Assembly: GCF_019457635.1 (NCBI RefSeq)
Contig: NZ_CP080412.1
Location: forward strand, 1,240,001-1,304,000
Direction: 5' to 3'
Length of the DNA stretch: 64,000 bases
Source: Shewanella mangrovisoli
GTDB taxonomy: Bacteria; Pseudomonadota; Gammaproteobacteria; Enterobacterales; Shewanellaceae
Shown here one piece after another: positions 55,806 to 64,000 of this stretch (positions are counted from its first letter, which is position 1; each line of letters starts with the position of its first letter). The notes under the pieces were generated by a model that was not told the origin of the DNA, did not search any database, and saw nothing but the letters and a program-made list of their open reading frames with translations. The translations under genes and the position numbers were made by a program.

Positions 55806-58800
55806 ATGTTGTCGCAGTTTTTTATTAAAAGACCGATATTTGCAGCCGTACTCTCGCTGCTATTTTTTATCACAGGGGCGATTGCCGTCTGGCAATTACC
55901 TATTACCGAATACCCTGAAGTGGTGCCACCGACAGTCGTGGTGACCACCAACTACCCTGGCGCGAACCCTAAAGTCATTGCCGAAACGGTTGCCTCGCCC
56001 TTAGAGCAGGAAATCAACGGCGTCGAAGACATGCTGTATATGTCATCGCAGGCGACATCCGATGGACGCATGACCTTGACCATCACCTTTGCCATTGGCA
56101 CCGATGTGGACAGGGCGCAAACTCAAGTGCAGAGCCGGGTTGACCGTGCTATGCCTCGTTTGCCGCAGGAGGTTCAACGCCTAGGGATTGTGACCGAAAA
56201 GTCATCGCCAGACTTAACCATGGTGGTGCATTTACTGTCGCCGGATAACCGTTATGACATGCTGTATTTGTCTAACTACGCGGCGCTCAACGTAAAAGAT
56301 GAGTTAGCACGCATCAAAGGCGTGGGCGCGGTGCGTTTATTCGGTGCGGGCGAATATAGTCTGCGGATCTGGCTTGACCCGAATAAGGTCTCGGCGCTTG
56401 GCATGTCGCCAGCTGAAATTATTGCCGCCGTACGTGAGCAAAACCAACAAGCGGCAGCGGGCAGTTTAGGGGCGCAGCCTAGTGGTAATGCCGACTTCCA
56501 ACTCTTGATTAACGTTAAGGGTCGTCTGACTGAGCTGTCAGAATTCGAAGACATTATTATCAAGGTCGGCCAAAACGGTGAGGTGATCCGTCTTAAGGAT
56601 GTCGCTCGTGTCGAACTCGGTGCAACTAGCTATGCGCTGCGGTCATTGCTGGATAACAAGGATGCGGTCGCGATTCCTGTGTTCCAAGCATCGGGCTCGA
56701 ATGCGATTCAAATCTCCGACGATGTGCGCGCCGAAATGGCAAGACTGGCGAAGTCTTTCCCCGAAGGACTGCAATACGAGATTGTGTACGATCCGACCGT
56801 GTTTGTGCGTGGTTCTATCCATGCGGTAGTGAAGACCCTGCTCGAAGCCGTGCTCTTAGTGGTACTCGTGGTGGTGCTGTTCCTCCAAACTTGGCGAGCC
56901 TCGATTATTCCGCTGGTGGCCGTGCCTGTGTCTTTGGTGGGTACCTTCGCCTTTATGCACTTGATGGGCTTCTCGCTTAATGCGCTGTCGCTGTTTGGTC
57001 TGGTTCTGGCCATCGGGATTGTGGTCGACGATGCCATCGTGGTGGTAGAAAACGTGGAGCGAAATATCGCTTCGGGTTTAAGCCCTATTGCCGCAACACA
57101 AAAAGCCATGAAGGAAGTGACTGGGCCGATTGTGGCAACCACCTTAGTGTTGGCCGCGGTGTTTATTCCTACCGCCTTTATGAGCGGATTAACGGGGCAG
57201 TTTTATAAACAGTTTGCACTGACTATCACGATTTCGACCTTTATTTCGGCCATTAACTCGCTCACCTTGAGCCCGGCGTTATCGGCGTTGTTACTCAAGG
57301 GCCATGATGCGCCTAAGGATGCGCTCACTCGGTTAATGGATAAGCTGTTTGGTGGCTGGTTATTTACACCCTTTAACCGCTTATTCAACCATGCCTCAGA
57401 AGGTTATGGCTATTTAGTACGTAAGGTGATCCGTTTTGGCGGCATTATCGGACTAGTGTATCTGGGCATGGTTGCGCTCACGGGCGTGCAATTTGTGAAT
57501 ACCCCAACGGGTTATGTGCCTGGTCAGGATAAGCAGTATTTAGTGGCATTTGCCCAATTACCGGATGCAGCCTCACTCGAGCGTACCGATGCGGTGATCA
57601 AGAAAATGTCCGACATCGCCTTGAATCATCCCGGTGTGGCGCACTCTATTGCCTTCCCCGGTCTGAGTATCAACGGTTTTACCAATAGTCCTAACTCGGG
57701 CGTGGTGTTTGTTGCCTTAGATGATTTTGAGTTACGTAAGAGTCCTGAACTGTCGGCGAATGCGATTGCCGGCCAATTAAATCAGCAGTTTGCTGGTATT
57801 CAGGATGCGTTTATTGCCATCTTCCCGCCGCCACCTGTGCAAGGCCTCGGCACTATTGGAGGGTTCCGTCTGCAAATTCAAGACAGAGCCAACCTTGGTT
57901 ATGAGGCCTTGTATCAGGTGACCCAACAAGTAATGTACAAGGCGTGGGCCGATCCACAATTAGCGGGGATTTTCTCCAGCTATCAAGTGAACGTGCCACA
58001 ACTTGAACTGGATATCGATCGAACTAAAGCGAAACAGCAGGCAGTGTCGCTCGATCAAATTTTCCAGACATTACAAACCTATATGGGCTCGACCTATGTC
58101 AACGACTTCAATCGTTTCGGTCGAACCTATCAGGTGAATATGCAGGCCGACGAAGCATTCCGTCAAAGCCCGCAGCAGATCAGTCAGTTAAAAGTGCCTA
58201 ATGTGAATGGCGATATGATCCCGCTTGGCTCCTTTATCAATGTGAGCCAGAGCGCGGGGCCCGATCGCGTGATGCACTATAACGGTTTCACCACGGCTGA
58301 GATTAACGGTGGCCCAGCACCCGGTGTGAGTTCGGGCCAAGCTCAGGCAGCGATTGAGAAAATCCTCGCCGAGACTTTGCCAATAGGCATGACCTACGAG
58401 TGGACCGAGCTGACCTATCAGCAGATCCTCGCCGGTAACACAGGCTTGTTAGTGTTCCCTCTGGTGATCCTGCTGGTGTTTATGGTGCTGGCGGCGCAGT
58501 ACGAGAGTTTGAGTTTGCCATTGGCGATTATCTTAATCATTCCAATGACCTTACTCTCGGCGCTCAGTGGTGTGCTTATTTATGGCGGTGATAATAATAT
58601 TTTCACCCAGATTGGTCTTATCGTCCTCGTGGGCTTAGCGACGAAGAACGCGATTCTGATTGTCGAATTTGCCAAGGAAAAACAAGACCATGGTATGGAA
58701 GTCATGGAGTCGATTCTCGAGGCGGCGCGCTTACGTTTACGCCCCATCTTGATGACCTCTATCGCCTTTATCATGGGGGTGGTGCCCATGGTATTCTCAA

Positions 58801-58955
58801 CGGGAGCGGGCGCTGAAATGCGTCAAGCCATGGGCGTCGCGGTATTTGCCGGTATGATAGGGGTGACACTGTTTGGCTTAATCCTAACGCCGCTATTTTA
58901 CTATGCCCTCGCTAAACGCGGTCGTCGCAAAGTGGAAGCATTAACGGCGCAATAG
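55806..58955 (+). CDS. RND multidrug efflux permease (HAE1 family, MexF/OqxB-like)
   Basis: 1049 aa. MLSQFFIKRPIFAAVLSLLF opens the first membrane helix, then LPITEYPEVVPPTVVV; the proton-relay aspartates Asp407-Asp408 in GIVVDDAIVVVENVER are intact, and a second bundle of helices ends with GVVPMVFSTGAGAEMRQAMG. The size and order fit the AcrB/MexF family of tripartite exporters. Closer to MexF/OqxB than to AcrB by eye (sequence PEVVPPTVVVTT). Paired with the fusion protein, it would export drugs through a TolC-type channel coded elsewhere. A terminator follows. Confidence 0.95.
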   Translation: MLSQFFIKRPIFAAVLSLLFFITGAIAVWQLPITEYPEVVPPTVVVTTNYPGANPKVIAETVASPLEQEINGVEDMLYMSSQATSDGRMTLTITFAIGTDVDRAQTQVQSRVDRAMPRLPQEVQRLGIVTEKSSPDLTMVVHLLSPDNRYDMLYLSNYAALNVKDELARIKGVGAVRLFGAGEYSLRIWLDPNKVSALGMSPAEIIAAVREQNQQAAAGSLGAQPSGNADFQLLINVKGRLTELSEFEDIIIKVGQNGEVIRLKDVARVELGATSYALRSLLDNKDAVAIPVFQASGSNAIQISDDVRAEMARLAKSFPEGLQYEIVYDPTVFVRGSIHAVVKTLLEAVLLVVLVVVLFLQTWRASIIPLVAVPVSLVGTFAFMHLMGFSLNALSLFGLVLAIGIVVDDAIVVVENVERNIASGLSPIAATQKAMKEVTGPIVATTLVLAAVFIPTAFMSGLTGQFYKQFALTITISTFISAINSLTLSPALSALLLKGHDAPKDALTRLMDKLFGGWLFTPFNRLFNHASEGYGYLVRKVIRFGGIIGLVYLGMVALTGVQFVNTPTGYVPGQDKQYLVAFAQLPDAASLERTDAVIKKMSDIALNHPGVAHSIAFPGLSINGFTNSPNSGVVFVALDDFELRKSPELSANAIAGQLNQQFAGIQDAFIAIFPPPPVQGLGTIGGFRLQIQDRANLGYEALYQVTQQVMYKAWADPQLAGIFSSYQVNVPQLELDIDRTKAKQQAVSLDQIFQTLQTYMGSTYVNDFNRFGRTYQVNMQADEAFRQSPQQISQLKVPNVNGDMIPLGSFINVSQSAGPDRVMHYNGFTTAEINGGPAPGVSSGQAQAAIEKILAETLPIGMTYEWTELTYQQILAGNTGLLVFPLVILLVFMVLAAQYESLSLPLAIILIIPMTLLSALSGVLIYGGDNNIFTQIGLIVLVGLATKNAILIVEFAKEKQDHGMEVMESILEAARLRLRPILMTSIAFIMGVVPMVFSTGAGAEMRQAMGVAVFAGMIGVTLFGLILTPLFYYALAKRGRRKVEALTAQ

Positions 58956-58982
58956 TTCATTTTGTTCAATCAGTTATCTCTT

Positions 58983-59011
58983 AAAAGACCTGCAAATGCA
59001 GGTCTTTTTTT
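58983..59011 (+). terminator. Terminator after the RND operon
   Basis: AAAAGACCTGCA / TGCAGGTCTTTTTTT, perfect arms, 28 bp after the pump stop. Confidence 0.92.
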
Positions 59012-59077
59012 ATTTTCGCGGCTAAATATCGACGGAGTAACTATAGTTAGATCAGTGTATTAAATTAGGAAAATGCG

Positions 59078-60355
59078 ATGAACGCTTTTCAGCCCCAGGA
59101 AATCAGCATCAAAATTGATGTTCGGCATGCGCTGTTAGCCGTGGCGACGGCATTGGATTTTGTTGGTGTGGATGATTTACACCATGGACATAGAGTGGCC
59201 TATATGGCCTACGAATGCGCTAATGTGCTGGGCTGGTCAGATGAAAAGAAGCAGTTTGCCTATTTTGCTGGGCTTATCCATGACTGCGGCGTGTCTTCCT
59301 CAGAGGAACATCTGCGCCTACTCAAATTAATGCAGCCAGAAGATGCCACTTCCCACAGCCGCCGTGGGTATGAGGCATTAATGAAGTGTCCTATCTTAGA
59401 TGTCTTTGCCCTCACAGTGCTTTATCACCATACCCCTTGGCTAGAGTTGCAAACCACGGCAATCTCAGAGTTTGATCGTGACCTTGCTGCATTGGTGTTT
59501 CTGGCCGATCGGACCGATTTTCTGCGGGCACGCTATACCCATGGTTGTCATCAAGAGCTAATCACCCTCCATGAGGGGTTAGTTGCGGATAATTTGCTAG
59601 CCCACAGTGGCGTGCTGTTTGAGCCTAATATGGTGGCGGCCATGTGCCAATTAGTCAGCAAAGACGGTTTTTGGTACAACATGGAGGCTGCCCATATTGA
59701 GCAAATGGCCCTCGAGTTTGAAGCGAATCAACTATACGACAAACAGCTGGATCTCGAAGGCGTTAAGCAGATATCAAGATTTCTGGCGCGGATTGTCGAT
59801 GCCAAAAGTCCCTTTACTTTTCATCATTCGGACAAGGTCGCACTGCTGGCAAAACTGGTCGCTAAGGATTGTGGCATATCGGATACCGATGCCGAGTTAT
59901 TGTATGTGGCCGGGCTATTACACGATGTTGGTAAGCTCAAAACCCCCGATTTATTACTCCATAAGGAAGGCAAGCTGACTAGGGAGGAATACTCGATTAT
60001 GAAGCGCCACACCGTCGATACCGACCACACCTTAAAGAGCTTTTTTCCAAAGTCTGTGATTGGTGAGTGGGCGTCAAACCACCATGAGCGTCTCGATGGG
60101 TCGGGTTACCCCTTTAGAAAAGGACCAGAACAATTAGATTTACCTTCGCGGATCCTTGCACTCGTCGATGTGTTTCAAGCCTTAACCCAAAAGCGGCCTT
60201 ATCGAGGTTCAATGTCCTTAAGTGAGGTGCTGGAGATTATGTTGCCTATGGTTCAACAAGGTAAGTTGGACTCGAATGTTTATGATGTGTTGCTAGCCGA
60301 TGCCGATAATTTTTACCAACTCTCGACACAAGAGTATGAGGACATCAAGTTATAA
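59078..60355 (+). CDS. Double HD-domain protein with C-terminal HD-GYP
   Basis: 425 aa. A first HD domain (about 30-200) with HGHRVAYMAYE and GLIHDCGVSSSEEH, and a C-terminal HD-GYP domain (about 225-425) with His282-Asp283 in LLHDVGKLKTPD, IMKRHTVDTDH and HHERLDGSGYP near 335-346. HD-GYP proteins hydrolyse c-di-GMP to GMP. No membrane segment is seen. All metal ligands appear kept, so it is probably an active phosphodiesterase. Stands alone, with its own upstream gap. Confidence 0.92.
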   Translation: MNAFQPQEISIKIDVRHALLAVATALDFVGVDDLHHGHRVAYMAYECANVLGWSDEKKQFAYFAGLIHDCGVSSSEEHLRLLKLMQPEDATSHSRRGYEALMKCPILDVFALTVLYHHTPWLELQTTAISEFDRDLAALVFLADRTDFLRARYTHGCHQELITLHEGLVADNLLAHSGVLFEPNMVAAMCQLVSKDGFWYNMEAAHIEQMALEFEANQLYDKQLDLEGVKQISRFLARIVDAKSPFTFHHSDKVALLAKLVAKDCGISDTDAELLYVAGLLHDVGKLKTPDLLLHKEGKLTREEYSIMKRHTVDTDHTLKSFFPKSVIGEWASNHHERLDGSGYPFRKGPEQLDLPSRILALVDVFQALTQKRPYRGSMSLSEVLEIMLPMVQQGKLDSNVYDVLLADADNFYQLSTQEYEDIKL

Positions 60356-60624
60356 AGCTGAGCAAATGGTGACTCTAGATTAGTCACTGTCGGTGCTGCA
60401 GCAGTATTTTAGTGTGGTGTTTTCATCTTTCTGCTGCCCGTTAGCACAAAGGCCGTTGGGCGATAAACCTTACTCCTGTTTTAATTCTGCTAGATTGGGG
60501 CGGATTTTCGGTAAATGAATGATTTTCAACACCACGCAGATCCAAATCCTATACTGATATCGTATGACTAGATATGCCTATGTCTTGCTGCACTCTTGCC
60601 GTCACCTTTCGTTTGGGGTAACCA
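60356..60624. other. Gap upstream of the cupredoxin gene
   Basis: 269 bp without a convincing gene, operator or terminator. It holds the promoter for the next three genes if these form an operon. Confidence 0.4.
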
Positions 60625-61272
60625 ATGATATTAAATCGCGCTGTATTTACCATGTTAGTCTGTATGGTGGTGCCCCAGAGTATGGCCGCAGACCTCCAGA
60701 TTCAGGTGGTAGACTCGCAACAAGTGGCGCTGGCCGATGCGGTTGTGGAACTTATCCCTGATGTGATGCCCGATAAAACGACCATTACTGATCATTATGA
60801 AATGTCACAAAAAAACCGTACCTTTATCCCCTTTGTGCTGGCAGTTCCTAGAGGATCAAAAGTAGATTTTCCTAATCTGGATCGTACCCGCCACCATGTG
60901 TATTCCTTTTCCGAGGCCAAGCCGTTCGAGTTGAAACTCTATGTGGGTAAAGCCGAAGCGCCTATTCTGTTTGATAAACCTGGCCTAGTGGCGCTTGGCT
61001 GCAATATTCACGATTATATGCAAGCCTTTATTTATGTTGCAGATAGCCCCATTGTGGCGGTGGCGAACGAAAAAGGAGAGATCCAATTCAAGGCACTTAC
61101 GGCCGGTCATTATAAAGTCAAACTTTGGCATCCATGGCAAAAGGCCATGTCTGAGCCTAAGGACATCAATTTGGCTGTAGAGACTCAAACACTCACGCTG
61201 GCATTGGATGTCGAGCGTCAGGCAAAACCTTCGGCTCCGCCATCGGGGTTTGGGTCCTTCGATGCTAAATAG
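60625..61272 (+). CDS. Periplasmic cupredoxin-like protein (methylamine-utilisation type)
   Basis: 215 aa. Signal peptide of about 21 residues (cleavage after SMA), then beta strands (LQIQVVDSQQVALADAVVEL), and a plausible type I copper site: His90/His91 in TRHHVYSF, Cys126, His129 and Met132 in GCNIHDYM. The last part is a Pro/Ser-rich tail ending in FDAK. Annotated in related genomes, as I recall, as methylamine utilisation protein, without evidence for that role. Its stop lies 11 bp inside the GGDEF-EAL gene, so the two are translationally coupled. GGGG precedes the ATG. Confidence 0.8.
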   Translation: MILNRAVFTMLVCMVVPQSMAADLQIQVVDSQQVALADAVVELIPDVMPDKTTITDHYEMSQKNRTFIPFVLAVPRGSKVDFPNLDRTRHHVYSFSEAKPFELKLYVGKAEAPILFDKPGLVALGCNIHDYMQAFIYVADSPIVAVANEKGEIQFKALTAGHYKVKLWHPWQKAMSEPKDINLAVETQTLTLALDVERQAKPSAPPSGFGSFDAK

Positions 61273-63559
61273 TTTCCGTGCTCGACTGATTTTAGTTTTC
61301 TTTACTGTGCTGACCCTAGTGCAGTTAGCCACGGCATTTTCAGTGTTGACGGCGACACAGAGAGATAACTTTTTACAGCAACAAAAGAGCCTTGAAATCG
61401 GCGCGAATGTGTTTCTCGAAGTGTTGTCAAATCGCGGTGCTCAACTCAGTCAAAGCTTATCTGTGCTCAGCGCCGATTTTGGTTTTAAGCGCGCGATTGC
61501 GACAAGAGAGCAAGAAACGATAGAGTCGGTATTATCCAATCATGGTGCCCGTATCGGTGCAGATGCAGCCATATTATTGTCACCCAAGGGGGAACTGTTA
61601 ACCTCAAGCCTGCCAGGGCTTACACAGGATGATATTCAATCCCTATTTGAACTGGCCACCAGCAATACCAATGCCTTGGCGATTCTCGATTTTGACCATG
61701 CGAGTTATCAGTTTGTCCTTCAACCAGTCAAGGCGCCAACTCTGATAGCCTGGGTTGGTATGGGCTTTTTGTTAGATGAAAAAGTGGCTAGCCAAGCCAA
61801 AGCCATCACAGGGATTGATGTTAGCTTTGTTAATCAGACCAATGGCCGGACTGAAATCGCCTCCACCTTATCCAGCGCCGAACAACAGAGTGTGCTTGCG
61901 CAGAAAAACCGATTCCCCAGCCTGTTAACTATGCCCAGCGAGTATATTCCTGCGGACTACTTATCCATGGCAATCAAGCTGTATGAGCATAATGGTCGCC
62001 AGTTGGCGCTGCTGCACCAGTCAAACCTCAAGTGGCAGCAAAGTTATCTGCATTTACGCAATAACATGCTGCTGATCTTTGCGTTGACGCTGGCATTGGC
62101 GATTGCCATTGCCATTTGGTTGTCGGGCAGTTTGACCGAGCCCGTTCATCGATTGGTGCAATATGCCCGTAAAATTGGTCAGGGGCTGCAGCCTGAGAGC
62201 ATTCAGGGGGCGCCTGCGGAATTGCGGGTATTGGCCAACAGTTTGTCTTTGATGCGGGAGGATATTGAGGCGCGCGAAAAGGATTTACTATATCAGTCGC
62301 GCCACGACAGTTTGACAGGCTTGCTGAATCGTTTCGCGGCAAAACAGCATTTAACCGATCTTAACCAAGATCTCTCCGGCACTATCGTATTGCTGGATAT
62401 CAAGCATTTTCGCCATATCAACGACATTATCGGTTTTGCTAACGCCGATAGCTTATTGCTGCTGTTTGCCCGCCGTTTGGAACAGCTGGCGCCCACAGCG
62501 GATATGCTGGCGCGATTGGATGGCGATTCGTTTTTGCTCTTGTATCGCCAAGGGATTGGGGGCGATCAATTACTGAAATCCTTGGATATGCTAGAAGCTC
62601 CCTTTCCTATCCAAGGTTCCAATATTTCGCTGACGGTGCGAGCAGGGCTGCTCGAAATTGATGGCAATGGTGCCGACATTGATGTGTTGCTGCGCCGCGC
62701 CGAAATTGCCCTCAACCAAGCCTGCCTTCAGGAACTGCGAATCGTTAGTTATCGTGAGGGCGACGATGAAAAGTACCAGCGAGAACTCACACTTATCCGT
62801 GATTTGCCTATCGGTTTGGCGCAGGACCAGCTCTATTTGGTGTTTCAGCCCAAGGTTAATTTGCCGCTCAATCAATGTACTGGCGCCGAGGCGCTTATCC
62901 GCTGGCAACATCCTACTCTGGGTTTTATCCCGCCGGATGAATTTATTCAACTCGCTGAAAACTCAGGCAACATTGATATTGTCAGCCAATGGGTATTGAA
63001 GCAGGCCATCAAGCAGTTGGTGACATGGCAGCAGCAGGGCCTAGCGCTGAAGTTGGCGATTAACCTGTCTGCCCACGATTTACTGGATACACGTTTACCA
63101 AATCAAATTGCCAACCTGTTAAAGGACAATCATCTGCAACCCGGAGCACTCTGCATCGAGGTCACCGAAGGCGCCGTAATGAAAGATGCGCAAACCGTTG
63201 TGGGGGTCTTGCAACGATTCCGAGATATGGGCGTCTCGGTTGCGATTGATGATTTTGGCACCGGACATTCATCACTGGCGTATTTGAAACTATTACCCGT
63301 TGATGAAGTGAAGATTGATCGTAGCTTTATCCAGAATATGCACTTGAACAGTCAGGATGCCATGATAGTCAATACCAGCATTCAATTGATCCATGGCCTC
63401 GGCTTTAGCGTTGTGGCTGAAGGTGTTGAAGAGCGAGAAGGTGTTGATATTCTTCGTCATCTCAACTGCGATCTGATCCAGGGCTATGTGTATTCCAAGC
63501 CGTTAAAAGCGGCTGAGTTTGACCAGTGGTTTGAAGCATTTAACAGTAGCAGCAAATAA
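61262..63559 (+). CDS. Membrane GGDEF-EAL protein with periplasmic sensor
   Basis: About 765 aa. TM1 at about 5-27, a periplasmic domain to about 265, TM2 at about 268-290 (MLLIFALTLALAIAIAIWLS), HAMP-like linker (SGSLTEPVHRLVQYARKIG), degenerate GGDEF with DGDSF near residue 420, and an EAL domain with EALIRW near 543, DDFGTG and VKIDRSF. Cyclase activity is unlikely and phosphodiesterase activity likely. ATG 61262 overlaps the cupredoxin stop by 11 bp, placing the sensor in the same transcript as a periplasmic copper-type protein. Confidence 0.9.
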   Translation: MLNSFRARLILVFFTVLTLVQLATAFSVLTATQRDNFLQQQKSLEIGANVFLEVLSNRGAQLSQSLSVLSADFGFKRAIATREQETIESVLSNHGARIGADAAILLSPKGELLTSSLPGLTQDDIQSLFELATSNTNALAILDFDHASYQFVLQPVKAPTLIAWVGMGFLLDEKVASQAKAITGIDVSFVNQTNGRTEIASTLSSAEQQSVLAQKNRFPSLLTMPSEYIPADYLSMAIKLYEHNGRQLALLHQSNLKWQQSYLHLRNNMLLIFALTLALAIAIAIWLSGSLTEPVHRLVQYARKIGQGLQPESIQGAPAELRVLANSLSLMREDIEAREKDLLYQSRHDSLTGLLNRFAAKQHLTDLNQDLSGTIVLLDIKHFRHINDIIGFANADSLLLLFARRLEQLAPTADMLARLDGDSFLLLYRQGIGGDQLLKSLDMLEAPFPIQGSNISLTVRAGLLEIDGNGADIDVLLRRAEIALNQACLQELRIVSYREGDDEKYQRELTLIRDLPIGLAQDQLYLVFQPKVNLPLNQCTGAEALIRWQHPTLGFIPPDEFIQLAENSGNIDIVSQWVLKQAIKQLVTWQQQGLALKLAINLSAHDLLDTRLPNQIANLLKDNHLQPGALCIEVTEGAVMKDAQTVVGVLQRFRDMGVSVAIDDFGTGHSSLAYLKLLPVDEVKIDRSFIQNMHLNSQDAMIVNTSIQLIHGLGFSVVAEGVEEREGVDILRHLNCDLIQGYVYSKPLKAAEFDQWFEAFNSSSK

Positions 63560-63626
63560 GAAAACGCCGAATGGCGTCAGGCGTCATCATCGCCCTCTAA
63601 TGCAACCAATCGCGTATTGAGTGAGT

Positions 63627-64000
63627 ATGTCCATGAACACAATGAAGTTGAGCTTATCGACTCGGCGCTATGCTAGGGCGCTGCTTTGTCTGTTTTGTCC
63701 GCTTTGGTTAGGGGGCATTGCGCCAGTTATGGCTGAGGGTAGCCGCGTGATCGCCACTGGCGGCGCGTCAATGATCGAGGGCAGTGCCGGCGGTGGCATA
63801 GTGCCTTGGGCCGTGATCAACGGTTATGGCAGCAGTGATGAGTGGTCGGCAACGGCCATGGCCACGGGTGTTTATGTCGATGATTTTACGCTAAAAGTGA
63901 TGGGCGCCTCGTTAAGTTATGACAATCGGTTTGAGCTCAGTTTGGCAAGGCAAACCTTTGATTTGGATACTCTGGGCGGCGAGCTTGGTCAGGATATTGT
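63627..64000 (+). CDS. DUF3034-like exported protein, N-terminal part
   Basis: The window ends inside it; 124 codons are seen from ATG 63627 (an ATG at 63633 is also possible). Signal peptide with a basic start (STRRYARALLCLFCPLWLG), cleavage near VMAE. The mature start is glycine-rich (ATGGASMIEGSAGGGIVPWA), then alternating strands with aromatic residues (VYVDDFTLKVMGASLSYD), which suit an outer-membrane beta barrel. I recall DUF3034 proteins starting this way. It follows the GGDEF-EAL gene by 67 bp in the same direction. Confidence 0.65.
   Translation, partial: MSMNTMKLSLSTRRYARALLCLFCPLWLGGIAPVMAEGSRVIATGGASMIEGSAGGGIVPWAVINGYGSSDEWSATAMATGVYVDDFTLKVMGASLSYDNRFELSLARQTFDLDTLGGELGQDI

Overview
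The window reads as a chromosomal segment of a Shewanella species (Gammaproteobacteria, Alteromonadales). The genus call rests on three things: a torECAD operon with the small torE gene next to torR, torT and torS; many c-di-GMP proteins (PilZ, GGDEF/EAL, HD-GYP); and an anaerobic respiratory gene set. The order prfC - yjjV - deoCABD - ytjB/serB - radA follows the E. coli chromosome. No rRNA, tRNA, CRISPR array, transposase or phage gene was seen. I do not assign a species.

Layout: 1-3947 is the end of pnp, then nlpI, prfC, a 59-aa protein and a TatD-family nuclease. 4124-11329 is a nucleoside salvage block: CNT transporter, Tsx-like outer-membrane channel, deoC, deoA, deoB, deoD. Substrate would enter by Tsx, cross the inner membrane by the CNT carrier, and be split and fed to central metabolism by the Deo enzymes. 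11499-19190 holds ytjB with a very long polar tail, serB, an alpha/beta hydrolase, a 790-aa double-PilZ protein, radA and a small PilZ protein. 19370-29097 is the TMAO respiration locus: torR(+), torT(-), torS(+), then torD, torA, torC and torE on the minus strand. Two perfect TTCATA-N4-TTCATA boxes lie upstream of torR and of torECAD.

29492-34475 has a purine permease preceded by a likely leader peptide, a CBS-pair protein, an OlsF-like double acyltransferase and a coupled metallophosphoesterase. 34476-39130 looks like an accessory insert: LysR regulator, alpha/beta hydrolase and NepI-like exporter, edged by degenerate repeats. 39187-46269 has a YjiH-family membrane protein, a DUF998 protein, the oxygen-independent ubiquinone genes ubiV, ubiU and ubiT, a YfhL-type ferredoxin and trhP (yegQ).

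46270-53467 has an HDOD protein, a GGDEF-EAL protein, a YbgC thioesterase, a divergent PurA paralogue with a divergent LysR gene, a periplasmic solute-binding protein and an OsmC protein. 53572-58955 is a TetR-controlled RND efflux operon with three matching operator-like dyads. 59078-64000 has a double-HD (HD-GYP) protein, then a periplasmic cupredoxin-like protein overlapping a membrane GGDEF-EAL gene, followed by a DUF3034 gene cut by the window edge.

The best candidates for undescribed biology are the cupredoxin/EAL/DUF3034 cluster, the divergent PurA with its LysR gene, the two consecutive hairpins before deoA, and the short ORF ahead of the purine permease. Start sites were moved from the longest open frame where a ribosome binding site or signal peptide argued for it. 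All family names come from reading motifs; no database search was possible.
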